From Cyanophora paradoxa (Eukaryota > Glaucocystophyceae > Cyanophorales > Cyanophoraceae): a stretch of 64,000 nucleotides of DNA. Shown one piece after another: positions 21,901 through 33,493 of this stretch (positions are counted from its first letter, which is position 1; every line of letters starts with the position of its first letter). Below the pieces are notes generated by a model, which ran no database searches, was not told the DNA's origin, and worked only from the letters and a program-made list of their open reading frames with translations. The stretch spans positions 1 to 64,000 of the forward strand of contig QPMI01000679.1 of NCBI GenBank assembly GCA_004431415.1, read 5' to 3'. The position numbers were made by a program, and so were the translations under genes.

Positions 21901-24900
21901 GCCTGCCTGCCCTGCCCCAAGGGCACGTTCCACGACGCGGCGGCCGGCCTAGGCCTCGGCCTCTGCCGCCGCTGCCCGCCGGCGTCGGTCGCCCCGCGCG
22001 AGGCGATGGCGGCGTGCGAGGCGTGCCCGGCGGGGCAGCTGCCCTCGCCCGACCTCCAGCGCTGCGCGGCGTGCCCAGCGGGGGCGCACCGCGCGGAGAA
22101 CGGGACGAGCTGCACGCCGGCGGCGGCCCGCGAGGTCGCCCGCGGCGGCTTCCTCGCCGCCTGCCCCGCGGGCCACGTCCCCAACGGGCCCCGAGACGCC
22201 TGCGAGCCCTGCCCCGCCGGTCAGCCGGCCCCCCGCCTCCCCTTTGCGCGATCTTGAAGAGCTTTGCTGAAGATTTTAAGCGAGATCTAAAAATCTAAAG
22301 CTCCGATCAAGGTCTTAAAAAGGATCCAAATTAAAGGTCTTCGCTCATGATTGAATACCGGCGTGCAGGGAGCTACCAGGCCGGGGACGAGTGCGCGGCG
22401 TGCGGGGACAACGCCGTCGCCCCGGCGCCCGGCCTCGCCGCGTGCCTCCCCTGCGGAGAGGGGTACGCCAGCTCCGCCGACGGCCAGAAATGCGTCGGTG
22501 CGCCGGTCGCGGGCCGCATGCCGGGCCCTTCAAAATAAAATGACATGTGTCCGTTTTTTTAACGTTCAGAGTGCATGGCGGGGTTCTACCGGCACGAAGG
22601 CATGCCGCAGTGCCTGCCCGCGCCCGCCGGCGCCGTCGCCCCGCCCGCCTCGCGCAACTTCACCGCCTGCGCGCCGGGCTCCGTGCCCAACGCCGAGCGG
22701 AGCGCCTGCGTGCCGTGCCCCGCCGGCACGCGCGGGGCCGAGCCCCCCGGCACCCTCTGCCTCCCCTGCCTCGGTGCGCCGCCTCGCATCCCGGCCTCAG
22801 CTTCATTACAAGCGTCTTCTCATGCGCTTTCGCCGCAGGGAACTCGTACACGCCCGCGGCCGGCATGACCGCCTGCATCGAGTGGTGCGCCCGCGCCGCT
22901 TCAATTAATATAATATTCGTCCTCGCGCCATGTCGGATCAAATTGAGTAAATTAAACGCCGTCTTCTTCTTCTTCGCAGCCCGGCGGGAGCGGTTGTGGA
23001 CGGGGTCCGCCAGGGCTGCAGCCCGTGCCGCCCCGGCAGCTTCCGCCCCGCAAACGCCTCCTCCTGCCAGGAGGTCCCCCGCTCCCATTCCTTCGGCCTT
23101 TCCCTCAATACAATTTGACTTCGTTCGCAATTCGGCTTCGTTCGCAGTGCCCCTTCGGGACGTACGCCGGGGCGTCCGGAGCGAGCGCCTGCGGCCTCTG
23201 GTCAGCTGCTCGGCGCCCTCTCTCCGCTTAGAGCTCCTAGGCCTGTGCTGAGCGCCGCCCGCCTTCGTTCTCAGCCCGCCGGGGACGGAGGCGAGGCGCG
23301 ACCGCGCCGGCTGCGCGCTGTGCCGCGCCGGCTCCGCTTCCCGCAACGGGACGTGCGAGGCGTGCCCCGACGGGGCCGTCTCGGCCCCCGGCGCCCTCGC
23401 TTGCGCCGCCTGCCCCGCCGGCTCCGTCAGCAACGGCCACCGCTCCGCCTGTGTCCCCTGCGGCCCCGGCACGCACCAGCCCCAGGGCACGGTGCGATTT
23501 CGAGCTGAAATCTAATCTTCGACTCTGGTTTCTGAGCCCAACGCCTCAGAACGCGTGCCTGCCGTGCCAGTCGGGCACGTGGGCGCCGGCCGGCTCCGCG
23601 CGGTGCGAGCGCTGCCCGCCCGGCAGCGTCGCCTCCGCCAACGGCGTGCGCTGCATCCCCTGCGACCCGGTGCGCGGAGGACGTGGCGGCGCGCGCGCCT
23701 CTGCTCTTCCCTCCAGCGCCGTCGACGCATACGCCTTCGCAGGGCACCTACATGCCCGACGGGGCCTCCACGTGCGTCCCGTGCCCCACGCAGCACTACG
23801 CGCCGCGGGCGGGGGCCGCCGGCGCGTGCCTGCCGTGCCCGGGCGGGCACCAGAGCTCCGGCGGCCGCGCCGTCTGCTTCCCCTGTGACGCCGTGCGCCC
23901 TTCGCGCCTTAGATCTCCTCGACCTTGCCCTACCTTCAAATCCACTCTGAAATAATTTGGTTTGCTTACTCGCAGGGGTTCTTCCGCCCGGCGAATTCTT
24001 CCCAGGGCTGCCGGGCGTGCCCCGTGGCCGGGGTTGCCCGCCTGCCCGGCGCCACCTCCTGCCACGCCTGGTGCGCCGCCCTCTCCCCTTCGTCTTGATA
24101 GATGATCGGTTCCCGGATTTTAGATCAAAAATAGCAGAAGAAAGCGAAGTAAGCAAAAGAACTCAAAATAATTTTAACAATGAGAGTGCAATAAAGACAG
24201 CCAAAGATCGGCGGTGTTCTGAAGAAAGTATCTCTAGATCTGTGCAATGTGGTTTCCGCTTTCTGAGGCGTGCGGCAGCCCGGCGGGGACGGTCCCCGAC
24301 GAGAGGCACGGCGGCTGCCGGCGTGCGTGCCCCGCCCCGCCCCGCCCCGCCCCGCCCTTCTCTGTCTTCTCTCTCTCCCGTCTTAGACCGCCCCGCGCGC
24401 AGCGTGCGAGGCGGGCTTCTTCCCGCTGGACGGCCAGTGTGCGCCCTGCCCTCCCCGCTCCATCTCCACGCCGGGGGGTACGTGTGCAGACGCGACCCGC
24501 CTCCCCCGGCGCCGTAGGCTCCGGTCCGCCTCATGTAAACTCGCTCGCACGCGCAGGCGCGGCGTGCGAGCGGTGCCCGGCGGGCCACGTGGCGGACGCG
24601 GCGCGGGCGCGCTGCCTGCCCTGCCCCGCCGCGCAGTACGTCCCCGAAGACAGCGACTCGCCCTCCTGCCTCCGTGCGCCCCCCGCTTATAGCTGCTTGT
24701 AACTATCTTAACATGCGTTTCACCGTTTGTTACCTTGGATTGGCGCACACAAACGACGCTGACGCCCCGGCTCGCGATGGCGCGCAGCGTGCCCGGCGAA
24801 CCACGTGTCGGAGGGTGGGGCGGCGGCCTGCGCGCCCTGCGGGGCGGGCTCCGAGCGCGACGTGGCGGGCGTCCGCTGCCTCGAGTGCCCCCCGGGCTCC

Positions 24901-27900
24901 TTCCGCAACGCCTCCCTCCCCTCCTGCACCCCCTGGTGCCCGCTTCTCCTTCAAAAGGACCTCTTGAGCTTCTAATATTTAATAGAGAGCAAGAGGTCCA
25001 ATCTAAGCTGAACCGAATTAAAAGTCCTTGGTTTCATTGAAGTCTAGGCGAATCCTACGTCTAAGTCGAAGTCCAAGTCCAATCCTATTCTAGAGGACCG
25101 GCCATATATACCTCTTAAGCTTCTGCGGCTTACTTTGGGCCCCGGCCCCCGGCAGCCCGCAGGGGACGTACGCGGCGGGGCGGGGCGCCGCCGCCTGCGC
25201 GGTGTGCGCGGCGGGGCGGCAGCTGTGCCCCGTGGCGACCGGCGAGCCGATCGACCTCCCCGCCTTCGACTCCCTCCTCGCCCGCCTCCAGGCCGAGGCG
25301 GGCGGCACCGGCAGCGGCGAAGCCGGCGCCAGAGCCGTTTCTCGGCGGGCTCTCCGCGGTCTGGAACCCGCATCCGTATCTGAAGAACCTGCCGCCGGCG
25401 CCGAGGCCGTGGCTTCCGATCCCGCCTCCGGATCCCGCCGCCGGGCACTCCTCCGGTTCCGCGCTCTTTTGGACTCTGCCTCCGCGTCTGAGCAGCAGCA
25501 GCGGACGGAGCGCGACGCCGTCGTCCTCGGCACGACCACCGCCGCCCTCTCCCAGCCCGTGCGCATGCACTAGAGCCTAAGAACGTCGATTCTAAGGCCT
25601 CGTGCCTGCGTTCACAAAGAACGCCCGGGACGGTTAGAGTTGATAAAGGACAGAGTCTTAACTTTACCGCCACACCTAAGCCGCCTAAGGCTATATCTCT
25701 CCACCGCCAACGCCGTCTCCCAGCCCAAAGATCCCAAGCTCATTGTTCCGGATTGCGCGCGCGCAGGCGATCGAGGCGGGCCCGCGGGGCGTCGCCGACG
25801 CCTACCGCGCCTTCGCCCTCGCCGCCGGCGCCGGCGCCGCCGCCCTCCTCTCCCTCGCCGCCGCCCTCTCTGCCTTCCTCGCATCGGCCCCCGACCCGGC
25901 GGCCCGCGCGGCGCGCGCGGCCCGCGTCGCCCGCCTCGACCTTTTCTTCAGGGAGGAGGTCGATGCCGCCCGCCGCGGCGGCGGCGGCGGTGGAGGCGGC
26001 AGGCGCCGCCGGCGGCAGCGCCGCCACGCCGCGCACCCTGCGCCTGCCACGGCGCGGCGACGACGAACGCGCCAGCGCCGGACACGGCCGCGGATGCGGA
26101 CGTCGATGAGATTAAGAAGAAAGGCGAGGAGCTGGAGCTGGAGGAGGGCCGCCTGGGGACGGTGGGCGAGGCGCTCGCCTCGCGGCTCCTCTACGAGCGC
26201 GGCCGCCCGCTCCTGCCCCTCCCTGCCCCGGCCCCGGCCCCGCCCGCTCGTCCTCCCTTCCGCCCCCGCCGCCCCCGCCGCCCCGCCCGGGCTCCCGCTC
26301 CGGCCGCAAGGGCGCCGGCGCCGCGTCCCCCTGCCAGTACCTCGACCTCGAGGCACGTCTTCGTACCCCCCGGCCCTGGCCCCGCCCCCGCGCCTCCCAC
26401 CCCGTCCCAGTCGGTGACGTACGCGTCGGCCCGCGCATGCGCAGGTCCGGGTGGTGCGCCCGGCGAGCGCCTGCCGCCTGCAGCCTGTGGAGAAGGAGGA
26501 GGAGGGGGAGGAGGGGGCGGTGCGGGCGCCGCGGACGGTGGCAGGGGCGGTATTTTCGGTGCTGGCGCTCGTCCTCGCCGCCGTCGCCGCCGCCTTCGTC
26601 GCCGCCCAGTTCGTGCGCCCCTAATATTTTCTAGAAGGATTAGAAATTCTAGAGAGCTTCGTCGCCGCTAAGTTCGTGCGCCCCTTGATTATGAGCTTTC
26701 CGACGTTTCTCTGCGTCGGATCCGGATGCAAACGCGCTGTGAGGCCTTGAAGCTTAAGAGATATCGATAGCTTGTTGGGCGCCCTTCAAATTCTCCCAAC
26801 TTGGCCTCGAGCCAAGCCAAGCCTCACTCGCTCCCTCCCTCCCTTCCTTCCCCCCGCGCAGGCGCTGGCGAACGAGGCGGTGGTGGCCTCGCTGGCGGCG
26901 GGGGCCTCGCCCTCGGCGGGGGCGATCGCCGGCGAGTTCGCCGCCGAGGCCACCTTCTACGGCTACGCAGGCGCGCCCTGTACCCTTCCTTCCTTTCCTT
27001 CGTTCCCTCTTTGTTCCCCTCTGACATTCCCCTCTGGGATCAAATTCGAAGGACCCTGCCGCATAGAGCGGGTGGACCTGGACGCGCAGCAGGCGGCGGC
27101 CGAGCTCGAGAACGCCACCGGCACCGGTCTCGAGGACTTGAGCTCGGGCGTCGCGGCGGTGGAGGCGGCGGGGGCGTACGTGTCGGTGGCGCACGTGACG
27201 GCCGAGCTCGGGGCCGGCGCCTCCGCCGCGGCCGAGTACAGCGCCGCGAACCGCACCTGCCGGTCCGCTTTGATTTTGATTGATATTTCTTCTTTCGAAT
27301 TTTTCTTTGTATTTCTGTCTTCTGACCTCGTCTCCTCTGCCCGCCAGGGTCTCGTGGCGGTGCGGGCGGTGCCGGGTGGCGGCCGGTGCCGGCGCCAGCG
27401 TCGAGCTCCGCCTCGCCGCCCGCCTCGCCCTCGCCCACGCCCTCTCCTTCCGCCTTGTCGTCCGCCCCGCCCGCCCGCCCGCCCCGCCCGCCCCGCCCGC
27501 CCGCCCGCCCGACCCGCCCGCCCGCCCGCCCTGCCGACCCGCCCGCCCCCCGCCACGCCCCGCCCGCTCCCGCCCGCCCGCCCCGCCCCGCCCCGCCCCG
27601 CCCCGCCCGCCCGCCCCGCCCGCCCGCCCCGCCCGCCCCGCCCCGCCCGCCCGCCCCGCCGCCCGCCCCGCCCGCCCGCCCGCCGCCCGCCCGCCCCGCC
27701 CCGCCCCGCCCCGCCCGCCCCCCGCCACGCCCCGCCCCGCTCCCGCCCCGCCTTGCAATTGGCTTTTTATGTAGCTTTAGAATTTCGATCTTCGGCTTTC
27801 TTTATCGCCGTCTCTTAGCTTCCATCCCCTACAAAACCAGTTAGCCTCCTTAGCTTCCTTCCTTCCTTCCGTCCTTTAACTGGCTATCTACAGCTACAGC

Positions 27901-29556
27901 TTCCCCTGTCCATCCTCTAAGCTTAAATTTGCGTCGGCAGGTGCCCGGCGGGGCGGTGGTCGAGGGCGCGGTGGTGCCCCGCGGGCGGGGGCGCGCCGCC
28001 GTCCTGCGGGGCGCCCGCCCCGTCGAGGCGCCCCTGCTCCTGACCCCCGCCCACTTCCCCGACCCCCGCGACGGCTCCCCGGGGTACCGCGTCTCCCTCC
28101 GCCCCGCCCCCAACCACCTCTCCGAGGCCGACGAGGCCTCCTTCGTGCGCAAAACAAACACCGCGTTTCTCGAAGAAGTTCTACTTCTGACTGCGGGGGC
28201 AGGGCCTGTGCGCGGCGGGGCGGCCGCTCTCGGACGCCGCCTGCGCCGGCGAGCGCGTCGCCTTCCGCGCCTCCTTCGCCGTCAGCCCCCTCCACCTCCG
28301 CGTGCGCCCGAAATCCAAATTTCCAGCATTTCAGCGGCGTTTCCCCGGAATTCGAAGAGCTTCGTTCGCGATCGCAGGTGGCGCGGGTGCGGCGGGCGGC
28401 GCCGCTGGAGGCGCTGGCGGACGCGGCGGCCTTCGCCGGCGCCGCCTTCGCCCTCGTGGCCCACCTGATCGCCGCCCGCTCCCTCCTCGCCGCCCTCCGC
28501 GGGCACCGCCGCCCCGCCTTCCTCTGGGGCCTCCTCGGCGCCGCCCGCCGCCGCGGCTCCGCGACCCCCGCCCTCGGCTCCCACGCCTCGAATTCGGCCA
28601 AGCCCCGCGGGGGCGGGGGCGCGGCCGGCGTGCCGGTGTACAGCCTCGGGTTCGAGCCCGAGGAGGAGGTCGAGTTCGAGACCGAGGGGCCGCCGCCCCG
28701 CTTCGGGTTCGAGTCCGAGCGGACCCGGGCGGTGCCGCACCCGTTCCCGGACGCGCACGGGCGCCGCGGCGACCCGCTCGACCTCGCGATCGCCCTCGGC
28801 GCCGGCGCCCTCGGCCTCGGCGGGCCGCGGCCGGAGGGGCGCGGGGCCGGAGAGCTGCCGCGGCCCCGCGCCCGCCGCGTCTCCCTCGTCTCGGGGGGCG
28901 CGGCCCCGGCGTCCGGGTCCCCGCGGGGCCGCCGGCACTCCCACTGCGCCCGCGACTCCCCGCGCCTCGCCACCGGCATCGGCGCCGCCCGCCCCTCCTC
29001 CAGAATCAAAGCTCGAGACCCTTTGGATATCGATATCGATGCGGCGCCGGTGCCCTCGGCCGTTGTGCAGCGGCCTCGCAGCCGCTCCCTCGCCCCCTCT
29101 TGGCGCTCTGTCGGCGCTGCTGCTGTCACCGGCTCCGCCCCGCCGCCGGGCGAGGCCAAAGCGGTACCCATCTCTCTGGAGGGCCTCACGATCGAGGTGG
29201 GGACGGGTACGGGCGCCGCCGCCCTCAGCTTCCCGCGGCTCGCCTCCCTCGCCCGCGGCTCGCCCCGCCTCCCCCCCAGCGCCCCCCGGACCCCCGCGGA
29301 CGGTCTCGCGATGGTCCCCGCCTCCCGCGGGCGAGCCGGCGCCGGCGCCCGCACCCCCTCCGCTTCTGCCGCCGCCCCCGGCCGACGCGCCTCGGAGCCT
29401 GGAAGCTTAAGCCCGCGGCCGCCCGCGGCGCCTCCCCTCGCTGTACAGACGCCGGCCCCCGCCGCGGGCCGCTACAGCTTCGCCTTTGGGGACGCGCGCT
29501 CGGGCTCCGCCTTCGCCGACTACCGCCACGTGCACGCCCGCCGCGGCTCCTCCTGA
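12921..29556 (+). CDS. Giant multi-exon cell-surface protein: LamG-like domains, GCC2/GCC3-like Cys-rich repeat array, C-terminal membrane segments
   Basis: The Met at 12921 leads to a basic stretch and a hydrophobic core LLCLLALRLLGSARA, a signal sequence. Exons to about 15.2 kb form ConA/LamG-like modules (RFGLDDSVVNGG; EFTGVPLQQLRVAWWRG; SSVLFTGAS; LLAELRVWPAALSPAQVDG). Exons from 15.2 to 18.9 kb hold further lectin-like or hedgehog-like ectodomain that I do not recognise. From 19.1 to 25.2 kb, dozens of CPxGxxxxxxxxxxCxxC units (for example CPPGTERPSLGQLACAPC) form a GCC2/GCC3 (ephrin-receptor/TNFR-like) array, one or two units per exon. From 25.7 kb there are hydrophobic spans (AAALLSLAAALSAFLAS; VFSVLALVLAAVAAAFVAAQ; AFALVAHLIAA) and a long polar cytosolic-type tail ending at 29556. 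This could be two adjacent genes split near 25.6 kb. Function is unknown; a surface receptor or adhesin is inferred. Confidence 0.65.
18911..19030 (+). repeat. Four tandem copies of a 30-bp unit inside an intron
   Basis: The unit GGGCGGGTCC-AAGCTGAATT-CGAGTTTCTG repeats at 18911, 18941, 18971 and 19001; the last copy is diverged at its end. Being a multiple of three, the array is open in several frames on both strands and mimics coding sequence. It sits between an exon ending ...VVSEP (donor GTGCGCTC near 18860) and the exon starting PGVFKIHTKCPPG (acceptor near 19090), so I read it as intronic. Confidence 0.85.
20620..20735 (+). repeat. Imperfect duplication of about 50 bp in an intron of the surface-protein gene
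   Basis: Two copies of CTTAAGGA(G/A)CAGA(T/G)AGAAA...AGAGCGGGTCTCTTA.TATGCGA lie at about 20630-20678 and 20685-20733. The segment is AT-richer than the flanking exons and lies between exons of the Cys-rich array. Confidence 0.6.
27465..27760 (+). repeat. C/G-only simple-sequence tract within an intron
   Basis: Nearly 300 bases consist of CCCGC, CCCCGC and CCGCCC variants on the plus strand with scarcely any A or T. It follows an exon ending near LRLAARLALAHALSFRLVV and precedes an AT-rich tail and the acceptor before VPGGAVVEGAVVPRG (27940). It looks like an expanded intronic simple repeat; the translated Ala/Arg/Pro frames there should not be taken as protein. Confidence 0.75.
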
Positions 29557-30299
29557 CGGCCCCCGTCGCTTTAATTTCGCTTTTAATTTAATTTGCTGAA
29601 GACCCGAAATCGTAGTCGACGTCGCTCTGGATCTGGATCATCGATATCGGATATTGATACTTAGAAGTTCGTGACTAGATCTAGAGCAGCTCTCATTTTA
29701 ATCCAGAGATTACATATTTCCATCTTTCAGTTATCTGTTCTTTTCAATTGCAAATTCCGCAGCTGCTGCTTGCTTGTAATTTCCATCATGATGATGATCA
29801 TGATCAGCTGAGTCTATGCTATTGCAATCAATGCAATTCAATGGTACCGGTTGCTCACTAAAGCTGTGCCTGCGCTGTCCATGGCCAGAGTCGGATGATA
29901 GAGCTCGAGCATGTGAAGCCTGCAAGTCGGCCCCCGACATGACGCTCGAAATGAAGCGCCGCCGGCGCCGCTAAGATCTAGATCTAGGCTGGTCTGAATA
30001 TCTAGATTTGGCCCCCCCGCGCCGGATCATGATCGGCGGTGAAGCTCTTTTGTTTATTCATTCTACTAGGCTACAGCCAGCTATCAGATCCAGAATGGAG
30101 ATCTAGAATTCGAAAGCGAAAGTGCCGAAAGTTCGGATCCCCGGAGTCGAAATACAATGCCAACCAACTGCACAATGAGTACTAAGCTTGAGGACATGTA
30201 CAATGCTACAAAGAAATGTGCACGTTTAAGTGCGTGAAAGCCAAACGGAAACTGTAAAGAAATCAGTTTCGATATTACATGCGATTGCAAGACCCATGG
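29557..30299. other. Start of the AT-richer, palindrome-rich block
   Basis: Base composition drops sharply after the stop at 29556. The stretch contains many short palindromes (GATATC, AGATCT, TCATGATGATGATCATGATC near 29785, GAATTC) and no conserved coding segment that I can identify. Confidence 0.5.
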
Positions 30300-31052
30300 C
30301 CCATGAAGAGGAAAGCGGCAGTCGCCATGGCCGAAAGAACGATCAGCAGAAGAGATGGGTTGGTATTGTGACCCGAGGAGACGAACGGCCTGTACATATC
30401 GCGATCGACGGCACACGTAAACGGAAGTGCACAAAAGCAAAACATTCCAAAGAAGGGACGTACACAGACGAAGCCGAGGTGCCAGTGGGAATCCAAGCAA
30501 AAGCCTGATGAGGTTTTAATTCCGTTGCAATTTAGTAACGCCTTTGAATTGGATCACCTTTGCGAGCGTCAGATCTGCGAAAGCTCCGTCCGGACTAGAA
30601 ATCTTTAAATCATAAGCAGCTCCAGGGACAAATGCTGCAGATGCCTGCACAGCAAATTCAAACCGCGTTAATTTCAGGAAATTTGGCCCGATCTAGATAG
30701 GATATAAATGCAGTCGAGCACCTGCAGAAGATTGCGCCCCGAAGACTGTCCGCAGTTGGCCGAGAATTTAGGGACCGCTGCAGGATGCGTCAATTGCAAA
30801 GATGGTCGCGAGTTCGAAGTTAGCGACAAGTTCAAATTCGGGCGAAGTCAACCAATGCAACTCACTGAAACGGATCTCTGTCGGGCTGTGAATGCGAGGG
30901 TTTCTTGCGGGGCACTGCACTGTTCCAGACACAATCATGATCAAAATCGTCTTCCCAACTGGTAGATTCTGCGCGCACGAACTACTCAGAAAAGAATTTT
31001 AAGCGCCGGCCGCGGGGTTCGGAATCGGATAAGCAGACCTCTGCGTAAATGA
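30300..31052 (-). other. Possible downstream exons of the Ser/Pro-stalk protein, or an adjacent gene
   Basis: On the minus strand an acceptor (TGTGCAG) near 30655 precedes ASAAFVPGAAYDLKISSPDG and FADLTLAK with a GTGATC donor near 30565. A second acceptor near 30508 precedes AFAWIPTGTSASSVYVP, and a third near 30917 precedes CPARNPRIHSPTEIRFSE. These look like extracellular beta-sheet exons, faintly like a Reeler domain, but I cannot prove they are joined. On the plus strand an 85-codon frame (30708-30965) with CPQLAENLG and CVNC competes for part of the same interval. Confidence 0.35.
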
Positions 31053-32479
31053 TCACATCGCCTCCATCCTGCTCCAGCCGACGTCCCAGCGACGCATTCG
31101 ATCGTTAGAAATTGCCACGAAACACGCTGCAACAGTTAATATATTGCGAGATCTTGAACCCTCACGCACTTGGGGGGTCTGGACTACTGGCTTCTCAAAC
31201 GTAGCAACGCCATCGCTGTTCAGAGAGATTGCAACACCGTTGATGGACGAAGCGCCTGACCCGATTCCCGATATCACAATGCGACTGATATTCTGTGTTC
31301 GTACGCAGACACGCAAATGAGCACAGCACATTACAGGGTCACGGAGTTCAATGATTCAATGATTGCAAGTCGCATTCGCGCACCAGTGCCGCGGGCTTCG
31401 GCGAAGGGGATGGGCTTGCGCCTGCCACAGCAGCTGGAGACGGGATCGGGCTCGGGCTTAAGCTTGGCGCTTGTGACGGGTTCGGGCTCGCGAGTGACGA
31501 CGGCGACGGCGACGGCGGTGGGCTCGGAGTCGCTGCAGACTGAATGCGCATGCAATGTGATAAATTAAAGAGCTCATTGCAAAAATAAATATTAATCAAG
31601 ATTCGCGCGCGCGCGCGCACGCTTGCAATCGGACTCGGAGATGGCGAACTCGAAGGAGACGGCGAAGGCGACGGGCTGGCCTGCGTGGCGCAAGTCCGAA
31701 TGTTAGCTTCAGTAAAAGACTACCCTAGGCCTCGCAGAAGTCGGGAGGGAAGCTCAAGGAACGCACGCTCGCGATATCGATCGGGGACGGGCTCGGGCTG
31801 GCGCTCGGAGACGGGGAAGGGCTCGGGCTCGGGCTCGGCTGCGTCAGACTTATATATGAATATTAAAGAAGACATACATATGTATGGCGTTACGCACACT
31901 GGGCGAGGGCGAGGGCGTCGCTGACACGCAGCGGCCTCCGAAGTCAAACATGGGCGAGCTGCAGGTGCAGCTCGTGTCCGATATGTTCATGTTCTCAGTG
32001 CAAGCAACAGTGCCCGACGCCTGCGGCTTTACATGCAGAATGTCTTGAGATGAAATCTTGATGGGTCTCTTGACTGCTCTTGGTGCGCGAGAAAGGGCTG
32101 AGCGAGAGGGGCGGGGCCCGAGCTCGAGTGTGGCCTTCAACATCTACCGTCGAAGGGGGCAGCATCAACACTTCAAGATCATGATCATGAGCATGCACAT
32201 GATACATGCGCTCACTTTGTTTTCATGGTCATCCTCCAGAACAAGAGAGCATTTCGCCGCCGTACGCGTGGCGCCGGCCGCAGCAGCGCGACTTTCATTT
32301 TCCATAGTAGCGACAAACTTTGATGTTGTCGCCTCAAAGCTGCCGTTGTTTGGACAGACCGCTTGTGCAATTCCGAAATCCGAACTTGGGGATGCGCTTG
32401 CGTTGATAAGAACTGAATTCGCCGCAAACAGGATCGCAGCCAGCGCGGCGACTGCGGCCCCGCGCATTGAGAATGGCAT
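31053..32479 (-). CDS. Secreted protein with Cys-containing head, Ser-Pro repeat stalk and beta-rich segment
   Basis: Exon 1 (32216-32479) starts MPFSMRGAAVAALAAILFAA, a clear signal peptide, and ends DDHENK with donor GTGAGCG. The next exon has an EGF-like spaced Cys set (CTENMNI...CTC...GGRC) and runs into PSPSPS with donor GTGCGTAA (near 31915). Three small exons then encode Ser-Pro repeats: near 31765-31840 (ending PSPIDIAS|GTGCGTT), 31622-31682 (ending PSPIAS|GTGCGCG) and 31388-31545 (SPPPSPSPSS...SPSPSPKPAAL). The following exon reads NISRIVISGIGSGASSINGV and AISLNSDGVATFEKPVVQTPQ. The true 3' end may lie further down. SP repeats are typical of hydroxyproline-rich glycoproteins in algae. 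The later paralogue at 45.4-46.3 kb has the same plan. Confidence 0.6.
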
Positions 32480-32792
32480 CTCAGATCTAGATATCGATGC
32501 CATGGTGTAGAGCAATGTCTACAGACTGCAGCACCCGCCGCGGCCGCGGTGTGCAGTGTGCACACCCTCGCCGAGTCGGGCCTTGACTACTAGTAGTGCA
32601 CGCGGTGTGCTGCCCGTCAGTGGGCCGTCACAGGCTCACAGCAGCCGGTGTGCAGTCACACACTGTGACACTGCAGTGTGCACTGTGCACTCTAGATCTG
32701 ATTCACTGAGTCACGACTCCGGCGACTCGGCGAGTCGCGACTCGCGACTCTGATCATTAGTCGCGCACGTAGGGGCGTGGACCGGGTCGGGG

Positions 32793-32857
32793 GGTCGGCC
32801 CGATCGACCCGACCCGCTCGCCCGGCCGACCCGACCGGGTCGACCCGGGTCGGCCCA
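32793..32857 (+). repeat. GGGTCGACCCGG block, copy 1
   Basis: About 64 bases built from GGTCGGCCCGATCGACCC, CCGGCCGACCCGACCGGG and TCGACCCGGGTCGG words. A second copy in the same orientation is at about 33243-33301, differing mainly by a missing ACCCG and two substitutions. Both copies are internally palindromic and could form stable hairpins. Confidence 0.8.
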
Positions 32858-33242
32858 GGGGGGGTACTTCGATCCCGCCCTCGACCGAAAGAACACCGCA
32901 AACGTGATGAATTACATCAAAAACGTGCTACAATGCAGCAGATACATTATACAGATGCAATAATTGCAATATCTAGATGCATTATGCGCTCCGGAAACGA
33001 ACTTCTGCTGTTTCGGGGGGTACGTATATTCCATCAAGCAGCCACGTCCACTGTACATGTACATCTGCATGCATCTGTGCGACATATAAGTGTAATACAC
33101 ATAGTATGTGTTATATAGACGAAGATCTCAGCATTTATCAACACTTCAGAAAGGTGGAGAACGGTCCCCAAGGGTGTACCCAAGACCCTCCGGCCCGGGT
33201 CGACCCGGTTCGGGCCCGGATCGGGTCTGACCCGGGTCGGGA

Positions 33243-33301
33243 GGTCGGCCCGATCGACCCGCTTGCCTGGCCGACCCGACCGGGTCGACCCGGGTCGGCC
33301 C
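33243..33301 (+). repeat. GGGTCGACCCGG block, copy 2
   Basis: Direct-repeat partner of the block at 32793-32857, about 450 bases away. It shares the GGTCGGCCCGATCGACCC start and the GGCCGACCCGACCGGG end. Confidence 0.8.
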
Positions 33302-33493
33302 GGCCCGGTCCACGGTCCTACGCGCACGCAGTGCCACGCACTGATCATGATGACACGCGGCACTGCGGCAGTACTATAGTATACTCCCGCGGCCGCGATT
33401 CCCGGAGTCCCGCCGTTACGGCGCCGTAGCCAGCCTAAGCCAGCCTTAGCCAGGCCCGTAGGACGCGGCCGTACTGTGGCCCGTACAGGCCCG

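Larger units (their letters stand above)
32516..33493. other. Intergenic with duplicated GC-rich blocks
   Basis: No gene is supported. The interval holds CACTGTG/TGCAGTG-rich sequence (32540-32700), the two GGGTCGACCCGG blocks listed separately, and an AT-rich spacer with CATGTACATGCATG-like palindromes (about 33050-33075). Confidence 0.55.

Noticed and set aside
27465-27760. Long Ala/Pro/Arg-rich coding exon in the C/G-only tract
   Set aside because: Open on all frames of both strands because A/T are absent; flanking exons join in frame without it.
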